64,000 nucleotides of DNA from Allobosea caraganae (GCF_003351345.1 NZ_QQTO01000001.1:365740-429739), one strand, 5' to 3'; shown: positions 17,335 to 27,847, numbered from the stretch's first letter. Made by a program: numbers and translations. The notes: generated by a model from the sequence alone, not told the origin.

Positions 17335-18980
17335 TGGCCGACATGCCCAACACTGCCCCGAAGGCGCCGCCGCCATCGGCCTTCTCGCCACTGCGGCAGC
17401 CGGTCTTCGCCGTGCTCTGGGCGGCGACGATCCTCGGCAATGTCGGCACCTTCATGCGCGACGTCGCCAGCGCCTGGCTGGTGACGGACCTTTCCGGCTC
17501 GCCCTCGGCCGTGGCGATGATCCAGGTCGCCGGCACCTTGCCGATCTTCCTGCTGGCGATTCCCGCCGGCGTGCTCTCCGACATTGTCGACCGCCGCAAG
17601 CTGCTGATCGGCGTGCAGATCCTGCTCGGCCTGATCAGTGCCACCCTGCTGGCGCTGGCGCTCGCCAACAAGCTCACCGTCGAGATCCTGGTCGGGCTGA
17701 CCTTTTTGGGCGGCATCGGCGCGGCGCTGATGGGGCCGACCTGGCAGTCGATCGTGCCCGAGCTCGTGCCGAAATCCGATTTGCGCAACGCGGTCGCGCT
17801 CAACTCGCTCGGCTTCAACATCGCCCGCTCGATCGGCCCGGCGCTGGGTGGGGCGCTTCTCGTCGCCTTCGGGGCGGCCGCGACCTATGGCGCGGATGTG
17901 CTCAGCTATGTCTTCGTCATCGCGGCCCTGGTCTGGTGGCGGCGCCCGGCCGGAGCGGATGACGAACTGCGCGAGCATTTCGGCGGCGCCTTCCGGGCTG
18001 GCTTACGCTATGCCCGCGCCAGCCGCGAGCTGCACCGGGTACTGCTGCGCGCCACGCTCTTCTTCATTTGCGCCAGCGCGATCTGGGCTTTGCTACCCTT
18101 GGTCGCCCGCCGGCTGCTCGAGGGCAGCGCCGGCTTCTACGGCTTGATGCTGGGCGCGGTCGGCACCGGAGCGATCATCGGAGCCATCGTGCTGCCGCGC
18201 ATCCGGGCCCGCACCGGCGTCGACGGCATCATGCTGGGCGCGGCGCTCGCCACCGCCGCGATCACGGCGGCGCTGGCAGCGGTGCCGCCGCAATGGCTCG
18301 CAGTCATCCTGCTGCTCATCCTCGGCGGCGCCTGGATCGCCGCGCTGACGACGCTCAACGGCACGATCCAGGCGATCCTGCCCAACTGGGTGCGCGGCCG
18401 CGGCCTGGCGATCTACCTCACCGTCTTCAACGGCGCCTCGGCCGCCGGCAGCCTGCTCTGGGGCATTGTCGCCGAGGCGATCGGCATCCACGGCACGCTG
18501 GTCGCGGCGGCGCTGGCGCTGGTCGTCGTCGCCTTTGCGGCCTTGCGCCTGCCGCTGCCGGCGGGCGAGGCCGACCTGACGCCGTCCTCGCATTGGCCCG
18601 AGCCCGCCATGGCCGAGCCGGTCGAGCATGATCGCGGCCCGGTCACGATCACGATCGAATACCGCATCGCCCGCGAGAACCGCGCCGCCTTCCTCGCCGC
18701 GATCGCCCGGCTCGCGCCGGAGCGGCGGCGCGACGGCGCCTTCGCCTGGGGCGTTGGCGAGGATGCTGCCGATCCCGAGCGTATCGTCGAATGGTTCATG
18801 GTCGAGTCCTGGGCCGAGCACCTGCGCCAGCACAAGCGCGTCTCGCAGGCCGATGCCGACATCCAGGCCGAGCTGGCGCGCTTCCATGCCGGCCTGGACG
18901 CTCCCGTCGTCACGCATCTGCTCGGCCTGTCCGCACATCGCGACAATGACCAGGCCGGCGCTGCGGATCGCACCGCATGA
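17334..18980 (+). CDS. MFS exporter (EntS-like) fused to a C-terminal dimeric alpha/beta-barrel-like domain
   Basis: 548 residues. Residues ~15-415 form a 12-segment MFS transporter of the MFS_3/DUF894 type (FAVLWAATILGNVGTFMRDVASAWLVT at the start; the loop-2 motif GVLSDIVDRRKLL). Residues ~430-540 (VTITIEYRIARENRAAFLAAI, then EWFMVESWAEHLRQHKRVS) form a soluble ferredoxin-like barrel resembling antibiotic-biosynthesis-monooxygenase domains. This fusion is a known family arrangement. Its coupling to DoxX upstream and to a porin downstream (ATGA overlap) suggests export of a product or toxic substrate across the envelope. Confidence 0.9.
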   Translation: MADMPNTAPKAPPPSAFSPLRQPVFAVLWAATILGNVGTFMRDVASAWLVTDLSGSPSAVAMIQVAGTLPIFLLAIPAGVLSDIVDRRKLLIGVQILLGLISATLLALALANKLTVEILVGLTFLGGIGAALMGPTWQSIVPELVPKSDLRNAVALNSLGFNIARSIGPALGGALLVAFGAAATYGADVLSYVFVIAALVWWRRPAGADDELREHFGGAFRAGLRYARASRELHRVLLRATLFFICASAIWALLPLVARRLLEGSAGFYGLMLGAVGTGAIIGAIVLPRIRARTGVDGIMLGAALATAAITAALAAVPPQWLAVILLLILGGAWIAALTTLNGTIQAILPNWVRGRGLAIYLTVFNGASAAGSLLWGIVAEAIGIHGTLVAAALALVVVAFAALRLPLPAGEADLTPSSHWPEPAMAEPVEHDRGPVTITIEYRIARENRAAFLAAIARLAPERRRDGAFAWGVGEDAADPERIVEWFMVESWAEHLRQHKRVSQADADIQAELARFHAGLDAPVVTHLLGLSAHRDNDQAGAADRTA

Positions 18981-20404
18981 GCGGAGGATGGGGGCTTGGA
19001 TGCCGCCTCCACCTGCTTGCCGGCGCGCTGTTGGCAGCGGCGCCTGGGCTCGATGATAAGCCGGCATTGGCCCAGACCGCCGCCAGCCGCCCAAGCTACG
19101 AAAACCATCGCTTCAACGAGGATTGGTCGCCGTTGCGCGACCCGGCCTTGCAGACGGACCTGCTTGATCCGCTCAAATGGATACCCCTCAACCGCGACGG
19201 CTCCGCCTACCTGACACTGGGCGGCGAGCTGCGCGCCCGCTACGAATCCTCGCGCGATCCGGTCTTCGGCCTCGGCACGCCCCGGCGCAACGACTATGCG
19301 CTGCTGCGCTCCTTCCTGTTCGCAGACCTGCATCTCGGTCCCAATGCCAGGGGCTTCTTCGAACTGGCGAGCGGCTTCGCACCCGGCTGGGCCGGCGAGC
19401 CGCCGCCGACGCAGAAGGACCAGCTCGATCTCCTGCAGGCCTTCGGCGAGCTGTCGCTGCCGGCCGACGGCGGTGCGCTCATGCTGCGCGGCGGCCGTCA
19501 GGAAATGAGCTTCGGCTCCTCGCGCCTCGTGTCGGTGCGCGAAAGCCCAAATATCCGCCGCGCCTTCGACGGGGTGCGTGCCGCCTGGATCGGAGCCGGC
19601 GATACGCGGATCGACGCCTTCATCGTCCGCCCGGTCGCGCCGCAGCTCGGAACCTTCAACGACAGCAACGACCGGAGCCAGCTCTTCTGGGGCGCCTATG
19701 CGACGGTCGCGATCCCCGCCCTGCCCGGCCTCAAGGCCGATCTCTACTATCTCGGCCTGGAGCGCGACGAGGCCCGCTTCGCCCAGGGCGTGGCAACCGA
19801 GCGACGCCACACGCTTGGTACGCGGCTCTTCGGCAAGCGCAGCGGCTTCGACTGGAATGTCGAGGCGGCCTTCCAGTTCGGCAGCTTCGGCACCGCCGAC
19901 ATCCGCGCCTGGACCGTCTCGGCCAATCTTGGCTACACCTTCGCCGACCTGCCCTTCTCCCCGCGTCTCGGGCTGAACGCCGACGCGATCAGCGGCGACA
20001 GGAACCTGCGCGACAACCGGCTCGGCACCTTCAACCCGCTCTTTCCGAAACTGCCTTATTTCTCCGAGGCCAATCTCGCTGCGCCGGCGAACCTGCTCGA
20101 CCTCCAACCGAACCTGACCCTGGCGCTCACGCCGAAGCTCAACGTCACACTCGGCTGGAACCCGCTCTGGAAGCAGGCCGAGGCGGACGCCTTCTATGCG
20201 CCGCCGCTGACGCCGGTCAGGGGCTCTCCCGGCGGGAGCGGGCGCTTCATCGGCCAGCAGACCAGCGCGTCGTTCGAGTGGAGCGCGACGGAGCACCTGA
20301 CGATCGGCGGGACCTATGTCCACTACACGCCGGGCGAGCGGCTGAAGCAGGCCGGCGGACGCTCGGGCGATTTCGCCGCCGGCTGGGCGCAATTCGTGTT
20401 TTAG
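18977..20404 (+). CDS. Alginate-export-family outer-membrane porin
   Basis: 475 residues with an N-terminal signal region (LLAGALLAAAPGLDD...ALAQ). The mature protein has the Alginate_exp hallmark LTLGGELRARYESSRDP and many alternating aromatic/hydrophobic strands, including LMLRGGRQEMSFGSSRLVSVRESPNIRRAFDG split by turns, as in AlgE-type 18-strand barrels. Alginate itself is unlikely, since no alginate genes are near; the family includes general porins. It ends the operon, and its TAG stop is formed by the first bases of a dual-hairpin repeat. Confidence 0.87.
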   Translation: MSGGWGLGCRLHLLAGALLAAAPGLDDKPALAQTAASRPSYENHRFNEDWSPLRDPALQTDLLDPLKWIPLNRDGSAYLTLGGELRARYESSRDPVFGLGTPRRNDYALLRSFLFADLHLGPNARGFFELASGFAPGWAGEPPPTQKDQLDLLQAFGELSLPADGGALMLRGGRQEMSFGSSRLVSVRESPNIRRAFDGVRAAWIGAGDTRIDAFIVRPVAPQLGTFNDSNDRSQLFWGAYATVAIPALPGLKADLYYLGLERDEARFAQGVATERRHTLGTRLFGKRSGFDWNVEAAFQFGSFGTADIRAWTVSANLGYTFADLPFSPRLGLNADAISGDRNLRDNRLGTFNPLFPKLPYFSEANLAAPANLLDLQPNLTLALTPKLNVTLGWNPLWKQAEADAFYAPPLTPVRGSPGGSGRFIGQQTSASFEWSATEHLTIGGTYVHYTPGERLKQAGGRSGDFAAGWAQFVF

Positions 20405-20506
20405 AGCATCGGACCGAAAAGTGGAATCCGATTTTTGGAAAAATCCGATGCAACAACAAAGGTCTAGATCGCCACTTTGCGTCCGGTAGGACGCACGGCG
20501 ATCTAG
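20403..20506 (-). repeat. Dual-hairpin intergenic repeat, copy A
   Basis: Runs from AGAGCATCGGACCGAAAAGTGG at the left to GGCGATCTAG at 20497-20506, with hairpin 1 arms CTAGATCGCC (20464-20473) and GGCGATCTAG. Copies B (39143) and C (55206) are in the opposite orientation. This copy is the most diverged, with ATTTTTGGAAAAATCC in place of the GTTTTCGG core. Confidence 0.9.
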
Positions 20507-21011
20507 TCGCGGGCGCCCGCCAGATCGGCTCTTAAATCGGTGGCGGCTTTGCGTTCGATGCGGACTTTTTAAGTTTGCACCCGCCGCAAACCTCCCTCTC
20601 CACACAGCCTGAATGCGCCATGAGCCGATCCGAAAACGGACCTTCCTATAATCGCGCTCAGAGGGTCGCTGGGCAGAAGAGGTACGCGTAGCGATCGGCC
20701 GCCAGGCTCTGGTGCGATCGCTTGCCTGGCCCCGATACTTCAGCTTTTGCTCAGAATATGACGGAGAGGTTTCCCTTGAAGTCATGGTCCTGCGTGTCTT
20801 CGGCCAGTTGCCCGGTAGAGGACGGCCGAGCGTTGCGTTCCGGCGGATCGCAAGGCGGCCCCGGACGCGAAAACCTCACCGAATGCCATCGGCACAATCG
20901 AGCTAACGACAAGCCCGCCCGCTCGTCGAAATCTTGGTGACGCAGCGTCAGATTCAGGGCAGGAATAATCGAGAGAAGAGGGCTGGATGCCGGGGGGCTT
21001 GGCTTTCAAAT
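20507..21011. other. Intergenic region upstream of the phytochrome-like kinase
   Basis: About 500 nt. Two overlapping short frames at 20712-20940 have no ribosome-binding site and no family look. I see no gene and no clear promoter. A TTG-started frame at 20934 would lengthen the kinase by 26 residues that lack a signal-like character. Confidence 0.4.
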
Positions 21012-22820
21012 ATGCTCGAGGCGGCGATCCAGAAGGTGACCCCTGCGAACAAGGTCGCTCGCGCGGTGCTGATCTTTGCACCGCTCGCGCTGGCCGCGAT
21101 GCTCGTGTTCTATCTGCTCTACGCGACGCAGTTGTCGGCCACGCAGAAAGTCATCGCGTCCGGGCAAAAACAGCTCGTCGAGGTCGGCTACACCACGCTG
21201 GTCACGACGCTGGCCGCGATCGGCAACGATGCCGAATTCGTCTCCGACGAGCCCGTGCTGCAAAAATGGCTGGCCTCTCGGGACCCGGCTGACCGAGAGA
21301 TCCTGCTCGCCCAGTACCTCTCATTCGCCAGGCACCGGGCCCTCTATGATCAGGTCCGATTCATCGGCCTGGACGGCCAGGAGAACGTGCGGGTCAACTG
21401 GAACTCCGGCTCGCCCGAGGTCGTCCCCGACGACCAGCTGCAGAACAAGGCGGACCGCTACTACTTTCAGCAGACGCTGAAGCTGCAGCCCGATCAGGTC
21501 TATTATTCGTCCTTCGATCTGAACGTCGAGGCCGGCGCCATCGAGCAGCCGATCAAGCCGACCATCCGCGTCGGCGCCGCCGTGCTCGACGCCGAAGGCC
21601 GCAAGCGCGGCGTCATCGTGCTCAATTACCTGGGCCAGCGCGTGCTGGACCGTGTCAGGCGGCTCGCGGTGGATGGGCTGGGCGAAGCCTGGCTCGTCGA
21701 TGCGCGCGGCTATTGGCTGCTCGGCCCCAGCGCCGCGGATGAGTGGGGCTTCATGTATCCTGGCCGGGGCAGCGCGACATTTGCGAGCGTCTATCCGGCG
21801 GCTTGGGCGCAAATCAACGGCACCGGCAAATCGGGCCAGTTCTCCGCCGACGGCGATCTGTTCAGCTATGCGGCGGTTGCGATGCCCGACGATGCAATGA
21901 CGGGGCAGGAAACCCTGTCGCCGGCGTCGTCCGCGCCGAACTGGTTCCTGGTCACGCGCACTCCCGCCTCGACCTATTCGCAGGCCAACCTGCAACTGGC
22001 CCAGGAGTATCTTACGGCGCTGGCGGCGGTGCTGCTGCTTCTTGCCGCGATCGCCTGGGTCGTCTCCTATCATGGCGACCGCCGCCGCCAGGCCGAGAGG
22101 CAGGTGCTCGACCTCAATCGGCGCCTCGCCCGCGACAACGTCGCGCTTCAGAACCTGAACCGGGAGCTCGAGAGCTTCAGCTATTCCGTGTCGCACGACC
22201 TGCGCGCGCCGCTGCGCTCCATCGACGGCTTCAGCAAGGCGCTGCTCGAGGATTGCGGCGATGCCCTCGACGAGACCGGCCGAAACTACCTGATGCGGGT
22301 GCGCAACGCTGCGCAGCGCATGGGGAATCTCATCGACGACCTGCTCAAGCTGGCACGCGTCTCGCGCTCCGAGATCACCAGCGACCTCGTCGATCTCAGC
22401 CTCCTGGCTCGCAAGATCTGCTCCGACCTGAGGCAGCGCGACCCGCAGCGGAAGATCGAGGTCAAGATTGCGCCGGATCTTCAGCTGCGCGGCGATCCGC
22501 GGCTTTTGCAGATCGCGCTGGAGAACCTGTTGGAGAATGCCTGGAAGTTCACCTCCAGGCGCGAGCTTGCCCAGGTTGAGTTCGGCCAGATGATGCACGC
22601 GGGCGATCCGGTCTTCTTCGTGCGCGACAATGGCGCCGGCTTCGACATGGCCCATGCCGACAAGTTGTTCGGCGTCTTCCAGCGCCTCCACGCCATGACC
22701 GAGTTCGAGGGAACCGGCATCGGCCTCGCGACGGTGCAGCGCATCATCGCCAAGCATGGCGGCCGGGTTTGGGGCGAGGCGGAAAAGGGCCGCGGCGCCA
22801 CGTTTTTCTTTGCGTTGTAA
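21012..22820 (+). CDS. Sensor histidine kinase with periplasmic Cache-like domain
   Basis: About 602 residues. Membrane segment 1 is [20 protein letters not shown]; a periplasmic Cache-like region (~45-330) contains [19 protein letters not shown] and the paired [22 protein letters not shown]; membrane segment 2 is [20 protein letters not shown]. The kinase core has [20 protein letters not shown], the phytochrome-type H box, then LENAWKFTS (N box), [10 protein letters not shown], and [18 protein letters not shown]. The next gene is an Rcp1-type receiver 14 nt away, the usual partner of this kinase class. Confidence 0.9.
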   Translation: MLEAAIQKVTPANKVARAVLIFAPLALAAMLVFYLLYATQLSATQKVIASGQKQLVEVGYTTLVTTLAAIGNDAEFVSDEPVLQKWLASRDPADREILLAQYLSFARHRALYDQVRFIGLDGQENVRVNWNSGSPEVVPDDQLQNKADRYYFQQTLKLQPDQVYYSSFDLNVEAGAIEQPIKPTIRVGAAVLDAEGRKRGVIVLNYLGQRVLDRVRRLAVDGLGEAWLVDARGYWLLGPSAADEWGFMYPGRGSATFASVYPAAWAQINGTGKSGQFSADGDLFSYAAVAMPDDAMTGQETLSPASSAPNWFLVTRTPASTYSQANLQLAQEYLTALAAVLLLLAAIAWVVSYHGDRRRQAERQVLDLNRRLARDNVALQNLNRELESFSYSVSHDLRAPLRSIDGFSKALLEDCGDALDETGRNYLMRVRNAAQRMGNLIDDLLKLARVSRSEITSDLVDLSLLARKICSDLRQRDPQRKIEVKIAPDLQLRGDPRLLQIALENLLENAWKFTSRRELAQVEFGQMMHAGDPVFFVRDNGAGFDMAHADKLFGVFQRLHAMTEFEGTGIGLATVQRIIAKHGGRVWGEAEKGRGATFFFAL

Positions 22821-22834
22821 GGGGGCGAATTGCC

Positions 22835-23263
22835 ATGAAGCCGATACTGCTGGTCGAGGATAATCCGGACGACGAGGAGCTCACGCTGCGCGCGTTTCGA
22901 AAGAACAACATCAGGAACGAGATCGTCGTCGCCCGCGACGGCGTGGAGGCGCTGGATTATCTTTTCGCGACGGGAGGCCATGCCGATCGGGAGCCGGGCA
23001 CTCCACAGGTCATCCTTCTCGATCTCAAGCTGCCCCGGCTCGATGGCCTTGAAGTGCTTCGCCGCATCCGCTCGGACGAGCGCACCAAGCTGATCCCGGT
23101 CGTCATCCTGACCTCGTCCAGGGAAGAGCAGGACCTGGTCGACGGCTACAGCCTCGGCTGCAACAGCTACGTTCGCAAACCGGTCAATTTCGACGAGTTC
23201 ATGGAAGCTGCGCGCCAACTCGGCATGTACTGGCTCCTTCTCAACGAGGCGTCGCCACGGTGA
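22835..23263 (+). CDS. Rcp1-type single-domain response regulator
   Basis: 142 residues from an ATG preceded by AAGGGGGCG. The receiver motifs are [18 protein letters not shown], the phosphoacceptor Asp at about residue 63 ([13 protein letters not shown]) and [11 protein letters not shown]. The long loop between beta-2 and beta-3 is typical of Rcp1 proteins that accept phosphate from phytochrome-like kinases. Its stop overlaps the GTG start of the next gene (GTGA), so kinase, receiver and GGDEF/EAL protein form one unit. Confidence 0.93.
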   Translation: MKPILLVEDNPDDEELTLRAFRKNNIRNEIVVARDGVEALDYLFATGGHADREPGTPQVILLDLKLPRLDGLEVLRRIRSDERTKLIPVVILTSSREEQDLVDGYSLGCNSYVRKPVNFDEFMEAARQLGMYWLLLNEASPR

Positions 23264-25755
23264 GTGCGGTCCATGCCAGCACCGGTTCCGGCGGGAACGC
23301 GCCGCGGGTGCTGATCATCGAAGACGCGCCGGATGATGTCGAGTTGCTTCTTCTCACCTTGCGGCGAGCCGGCCTGAAGCCGGATTATCGCGTGGTGGAT
23401 ACGGTGTCCGGCATCGAGGATGCACTTGGCAACCATGCCTGGGACATCGTACTGGCAGACTTCAACGTGCCGGGAACCGATTTCGCGACGATCCTCCGGC
23501 TCAGCAAAACGGCTGATCCCGACCGGCCGGTCATCGTCGTGTCCGGCTCGATCGGCGAGGAGACCGCAGTCGAGTTGATGCGTAACGGCGTTGCCGACCT
23601 GATCCTGAAGAGCAACATGGCGCGGCTGGCGCCAGCGATTGTGCGCGAATTGACCGCCGCCCGGCAGGAGCTGGCACGGCGCGAGGCGGATCAGCGCTTC
23701 CGCAACATCGTCGAAGTGACCGGAGACTGGATCTGGGAGACCGACGAGGCGCATCGCTTCACGTTCTTCTCGGAAGCGACCGAGCGCAGCAGTTGGCTCG
23801 ACGCTGCCGGCAACCTCGGCAAGACGCGCTGGGAGCTGACCGACGCCGAACCGGACGGCGACCAGGATTGGCGCCAGCACAAGGCGGATCTCGCGGCGCG
23901 CCGGGCATTCAGAAACTACCGGGTATGCTTCGGCAAAGACGCCGGCCGCCACCATCTCGTCAGCAGCGGCGTGCCGTTCTTCGACCGGAACGGCGTGTGG
24001 CGTGGCTACCGCGGCATAACGCGCGACGAAACCCCGATCATCGAAGCCTATCGCAGGGCCGAAGAGGCGGAGACCCTGCTCCATGACGCCGTCGACAGCA
24101 TATCCGAGGGCTTTGTCGTCTTCGACGCTGAGGACCGCGTCGTGATGGTGAACGAGGCCTATCGGAGTTTCCACGCGGAGATCGCCGATATCATCAAGCC
24201 GGGCGCGACCTTCGAAGAGCTTCTCAAGGCCGCAATCGCATGCGGCATCTATCCCGACGCCGTCGAGCACGAGGCCGAATGGCTCGCCGCCAGAATGGCG
24301 GAGCACCGCGACCTCAGCGGCAACAGCCTGCGCCGCCTGAAGGATGGCCGCTGGATGCTCGTCACCGAGCGACGCATGCGCAACGGCGGCACCGCCGGGT
24401 TGCGCATGGACATCACCGCATTGAAAACGGCTGAGGCCGAGCGCGACTATCTCTCCTACCACGACGCCATTACCGGCCTCCCCAACCAGGCGCTCTTTAC
24501 CGATCGGCTAGCCCAGGCCCTCGTGCAGATGCACCGCTCCGGCGTGTCGGTCGCCGTGTTGAGCCTGGAGCTGACTTCCCTGGCCGACATCCGCGTCAGC
24601 CAGGGGCTCGAGGCCGGTGAAGCCGCCCTGCACGAGACCGGAAACCGTATCCAGGCGGCGCTCGCGGCGGGCGACACGGTGGCGCATGTCGGCAACGGCC
24701 GCTACCTCGCCTTTTCCGGTGAGAGCGGTTGCGAAGCCAAGCTTGCCGCGACCATCGCGCGGGTCCTGCGCTCCACCGAGCAGGGTTTTGAGTTCAATGG
24801 CGCCGATGTGCCGCTTCGCATCGCGATAGGCGTCAGCGTTGCGCCGAGTGACGGCGAGGAGCCGGACGGGCTCATTCGCGCTGCCACCACCGCGCTGAGC
24901 GGGGTGAAGGCAAACCCGCTACGCCGCTACCAGTTCTACCGCGCGGAGATGACCAAGGCCGCTGTCTTTCGCTGGAACATGGAGGCAGATCTCCGCCGCG
25001 CGATCGAAAAGAAGGAATTCCTGCTTCACTACCAGCCGCAGCTCGACACCAGAAGCTACCGCGTCGTCGGCGTGGAAGCGCTGCTGCGCTGGGCGCACCC
25101 CGAACACGGCATGATTTCGCCGGGTCAGTTCATCCCCGTCGCCGAAGAGACCGGGCTGATCGTGCCGCTGGGGGAATACGCGCTGCGACTGGCTTGCACG
25201 GAAGCGCGCGGCTGGCACGATCAACTCGCCGTCTCTGTCCCGGTCGCCGTCAATCTCTCGGCGGTGCAACTGGCGGAAGCTGGTCTGGAAGATACGGTGA
25301 CCGCCATCCTGCGCGAAACCGGGTTGCCCCCCAGCATGCTGAAGCTGGAACTCACCGAAAGCGCGATCCTGAGCGACGCGGCTGCGGCCACCCGCACCAT
25401 GCAGCGGTTGGCCGAAGGCGGCATCCGCTTCGCGCTCGACGACTTCGGCATGGAGCATTCGTCGTTGAGCTACCTGTCGCGCCTGCCGATCGACACCCTG
25501 AAAGTGGATTACGCCTTTGTCTCGAAGATGACCGAGGACCGAGCTCACGCCGCCCTTGTACAGGCCATCATCTCCATGACGCACTCGCTCGGCATGGTCG
25601 CTATTGCCGAAGGGGTGGAGCGCTCGGACCAGCTCTTCTATCTGCAGGCCTATGGTTGCGACGCCCTGCAGGGCTTTCTGTTCAGCCGTCCTTTGCCGCT
25701 CGCGGCGCTGCTGCAAGTGCTTGCAGCGGGGATCGTCATGCCCGCTGCAGCGTGA
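23260..25755 (+). CDS. REC-PAS-PAS-GGDEF(degenerate)-EAL signalling protein
   Basis: 831 residues from GTG. Order: receiver (~12-130, [13 protein letters not shown], Asp in LADFNVPG), PAS (~145-265), second PAS (~270-385), GGDEF-like (~400-550), EAL (~560-825). The GGDEF domain has the entry motif [20 protein letters not shown], but the active-site loop reads [12 protein letters not shown], so no GGDEF and probably no cyclase activity. The EAL domain is intact by eye: [46 protein letters not shown] and EGVE. The protein is therefore predicted to be a c-di-GMP phosphodiesterase switched by the upstream kinase. Confidence 0.92.
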   Translation: MSAVHASTGSGGNAPRVLIIEDAPDDVELLLLTLRRAGLKPDYRVVDTVSGIEDALGNHAWDIVLADFNVPGTDFATILRLSKTADPDRPVIVVSGSIGEETAVELMRNGVADLILKSNMARLAPAIVRELTAARQELARREADQRFRNIVEVTGDWIWETDEAHRFTFFSEATERSSWLDAAGNLGKTRWELTDAEPDGDQDWRQHKADLAARRAFRNYRVCFGKDAGRHHLVSSGVPFFDRNGVWRGYRGITRDETPIIEAYRRAEEAETLLHDAVDSISEGFVVFDAEDRVVMVNEAYRSFHAEIADIIKPGATFEELLKAAIACGIYPDAVEHEAEWLAARMAEHRDLSGNSLRRLKDGRWMLVTERRMRNGGTAGLRMDITALKTAEAERDYLSYHDAITGLPNQALFTDRLAQALVQMHRSGVSVAVLSLELTSLADIRVSQGLEAGEAALHETGNRIQAALAAGDTVAHVGNGRYLAFSGESGCEAKLAATIARVLRSTEQGFEFNGADVPLRIAIGVSVAPSDGEEPDGLIRAATTALSGVKANPLRRYQFYRAEMTKAAVFRWNMEADLRRAIEKKEFLLHYQPQLDTRSYRVVGVEALLRWAHPEHGMISPGQFIPVAEETGLIVPLGEYALRLACTEARGWHDQLAVSVPVAVNLSAVQLAEAGLEDTVTAILRETGLPPSMLKLELTESAILSDAAAATRTMQRLAEGGIRFALDDFGMEHSSLSYLSRLPIDTLKVDYAFVSKMTEDRAHAALVQAIISMTHSLGMVAIAEGVERSDQLFYLQAYGCDALQGFLFSRPLPLAALLQVLAAGIVMPAAA

Positions 25756-25906
25756 CATCACCGACGATGGCGGTCGGCGGCCGGACGCGGCGAGTGGCTC
25801 AAGCCCCGCCTCGACATCCTGCACGCCATGCTGACGGGACTTGAAACCCAACCCCTTCCCTCGGCTATGAAGGTGTCGATCCAGAATCAGGAAGGGCAAT
25901 GTCCAC

Positions 25907-26656
25907 ATGGCCAAGGAATTCACCGGCAAGCGAGTGATCGTGATGGGCGGCAGCCGTGGCATCGGACGCTCCATCGCACTCGGGTTCGCGGCGGGCGGCG
26001 CCTCCGTTTCAATCTGCGCTCGGGGCGCTGGGCCGCTCGAAGCGACACGCCGGGAGATCGAGGCGCTCGGCGTCGCAGCTCACGCGGCCAGCGTCGACCT
26101 CGCCGATGCGGATGCGATTGCGGCCTACGTGCCCGAGGCGGTGAAGGCCCTCGGAGGGCTTGACGTCCTCGTCAACAACGCCTCCGGCTTCGGCCATTCG
26201 GATGACGAGGAGGGATGGGCCGCCTCGCTCAACGTCGATATGATGGCCGTCGTCCGCGGCAGCCATGCGGCGATCCCCCACATGAAGCCGGGTTCGTCGA
26301 TCGTGAACGTCTCGTCGATCTCGGCCCTGCGGGCCTCATCGCGTTCGGCGCCTTACGGCGCCATCAAGGCGGCCGTGATGCACTACACGGCGAGCCAGGC
26401 GAAGATGCTGTCGCGGAAGGGCATCCGGGTGAACGCCATCGCGCCCGGTTCGATCGAGTTTCCGGGCGGCACGTGGGAGGATCGGAAGACGTCGAACCCC
26501 GAACTCTATCGGACGACGCTGGCCAACATCCCGTTCGGCCGGATGGGCAAGCCCGAGGAGGTCGCCGAGGTCGTGCTCTTCCTCGCTTCCGACAAGGCCA
26601 GCTGGGTCACCGCCCAGACTATCGTGGTCGACGGCGGGCAACTCGTCGGTCCCTGA
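25907..26656 (+). CDS. SDR-family oxidoreductase
   Basis: 249 residues, classical SDR. The cofactor motif is VIVMGGSRGIGRSIALGFA, then NNASG, catalytic Ser in NVSSISAL and Tyr/Lys in YGAIKAAV. A normal C-terminal VDGGQLVGP closes it. The start ATG follows GGAAGGGCAATGTCCAC. It stands between the signalling operon and a metallophosphoesterase with no obvious pathway partner, so the substrate is unknown. Confidence 0.9.
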   Translation: MAKEFTGKRVIVMGGSRGIGRSIALGFAAGGASVSICARGAGPLEATRREIEALGVAAHAASVDLADADAIAAYVPEAVKALGGLDVLVNNASGFGHSDDEEGWAASLNVDMMAVVRGSHAAIPHMKPGSSIVNVSSISALRASSRSAPYGAIKAAVMHYTASQAKMLSRKGIRVNAIAPGSIEFPGGTWEDRKTSNPELYRTTLANIPFGRMGKPEEVAEVVLFLASDKASWVTAQTIVVDGGQLVGP

Positions 26657-26794
26657 TCCCGATCCATCGACGCCTAGGCGGATTGGCCTGCTGCTCGGTT
26701 TGCGCGAGCACGAATACGGAGAGAGCCGATCTTCCACCTTATTTTCAGCCTGCCATGCCTGTTCGTCATCGCACGGTTCCTCTGGCCGCTATCG

Positions 26795-27847
26795 TTGCCG
26801 CTTTCGGTAAAGGCTGCCACCGCCTTGCTGCTGCTCGTGGCATCTCAGTACCACCTTTGGAGCCGTCTCTCGTCAGGGTCGGTCTTCTCGCCTGAGTTTC
26901 CACGCAGCATTGTCATCGTCTTCAACTGGGCGTTCGGTGCGATTGTACTCCTGGCCGTCCTCCAGCTCGCACTCGACATGTCGACGGCCATTGCGTTCGT
27001 CATCGGTCGAGGTGGCATAACCATCCATGACAACATTCGCTATGCCATGGCGGGGGTCGCCGGGTTACTGTCCGCGATCGGTGTTTATCAAGCGGTACGC
27101 GTACCGCCGCTAAAGGATGTCGAGATCGGAATCCGCGGGCTGCCGTCGCAGTTCGACGGCTATAAAATTCTGCAACTGACCGACCTGCACATAAGCCGCC
27201 TCTTTCCCGCGGAATGGACCAGGGCGGTGGTGGCTCGGTCGAATGCGCTTGGCTCCGATCTCATTGTCGTAACCGGTGACCTGATCGATGGCCCTCTTGC
27301 TGCGCGGCGATCCGACATCGCGCCATTGGCTGACCTACGGGCGGCCGATGGAATCTACGTCATTCCAGGCAACCACGAATACTTCTTCAGCTATCCGGAA
27401 TGGATGCGGCACTATGCTCGGCTTGGCATGCGCGTTCTTGAGAATGGTCACGCGGTCCTGTCTCGCGGCGGAAGGCGTCTTGTCCTCGCCGGTGTGACCG
27501 ACCTCTCCGCCACTGGTTCAGGGTATGCGCCGCCCGATCTGAGTGCTGCCCTTGTCGGAGCCCCCTCCGGCGCTCCCGTTTTACTGCTCGACCATCAACC
27601 CATGCGGGCGCGCGAGGCCGCCAAGCGCGGGGTATCCCTGCAACTGTCGGGACATACGCATGGCGGCATGATCCGAGGCCTGGACCGGCTTGTTGCGCGG
27701 TCCAACGGAGGGTTCGTGTCCGGCCGGTACGAGGTCGATGGCATGACCCTCTACGTCAACAATGGCACCGGTTTGTGGCCTGGCTTCGCTCTGCGGCTCG
27801 GCCGCCCGTCCGAACTCACTCGGATCACGCTGCGACAGACGAGATAG
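26795..27847 (+). CDS. Membrane-anchored metallophosphoesterase (YaeI/YkuE-like)
   Basis: 350 residues from a TTG start with no good ribosome-binding site. Protein-like sequence continues upstream to ATC at 26729, which follows GGAGAGAGCCG and would begin with the hydrophobic FHLIFSLPCLFVIARFLWPL, so the true protein may be 22 residues longer with a non-standard or mutated start. Three membrane segments precede the catalytic domain, whose metal motifs are complete: TDLHIS, GDLID, GNHEY and GHTHGG. Related proteins include UDP-sugar or lipid-linked phosphohydrolases; substrate unknown. Confidence 0.87.
   Translation: MPLSVKAATALLLLVASQYHLWSRLSSGSVFSPEFPRSIVIVFNWAFGAIVLLAVLQLALDMSTAIAFVIGRGGITIHDNIRYAMAGVAGLLSAIGVYQAVRVPPLKDVEIGIRGLPSQFDGYKILQLTDLHISRLFPAEWTRAVVARSNALGSDLIVVTGDLIDGPLAARRSDIAPLADLRAADGIYVIPGNHEYFFSYPEWMRHYARLGMRVLENGHAVLSRGGRRLVLAGVTDLSATGSGYAPPDLSAALVGAPSGAPVLLLDHQPMRAREAAKRGVSLQLSGHTHGGMIRGLDRLVARSNGGFVSGRYEVDGMTLYVNNGTGLWPGFALRLGRPSELTRITLRQTR

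Noticed and set aside
20403..20506. CRISPR-like or insertion-sequence end
   Set aside because: The repeat copies are 15-19 kb apart, have no spacers or transposase, and are dual hairpins instead of direct-repeat arrays.
18413..20785. 790-residue open frame on the minus strand
   Set aside because: Antisense to the MFS fusion and porin genes, which have clear families, leaders and overlaps.
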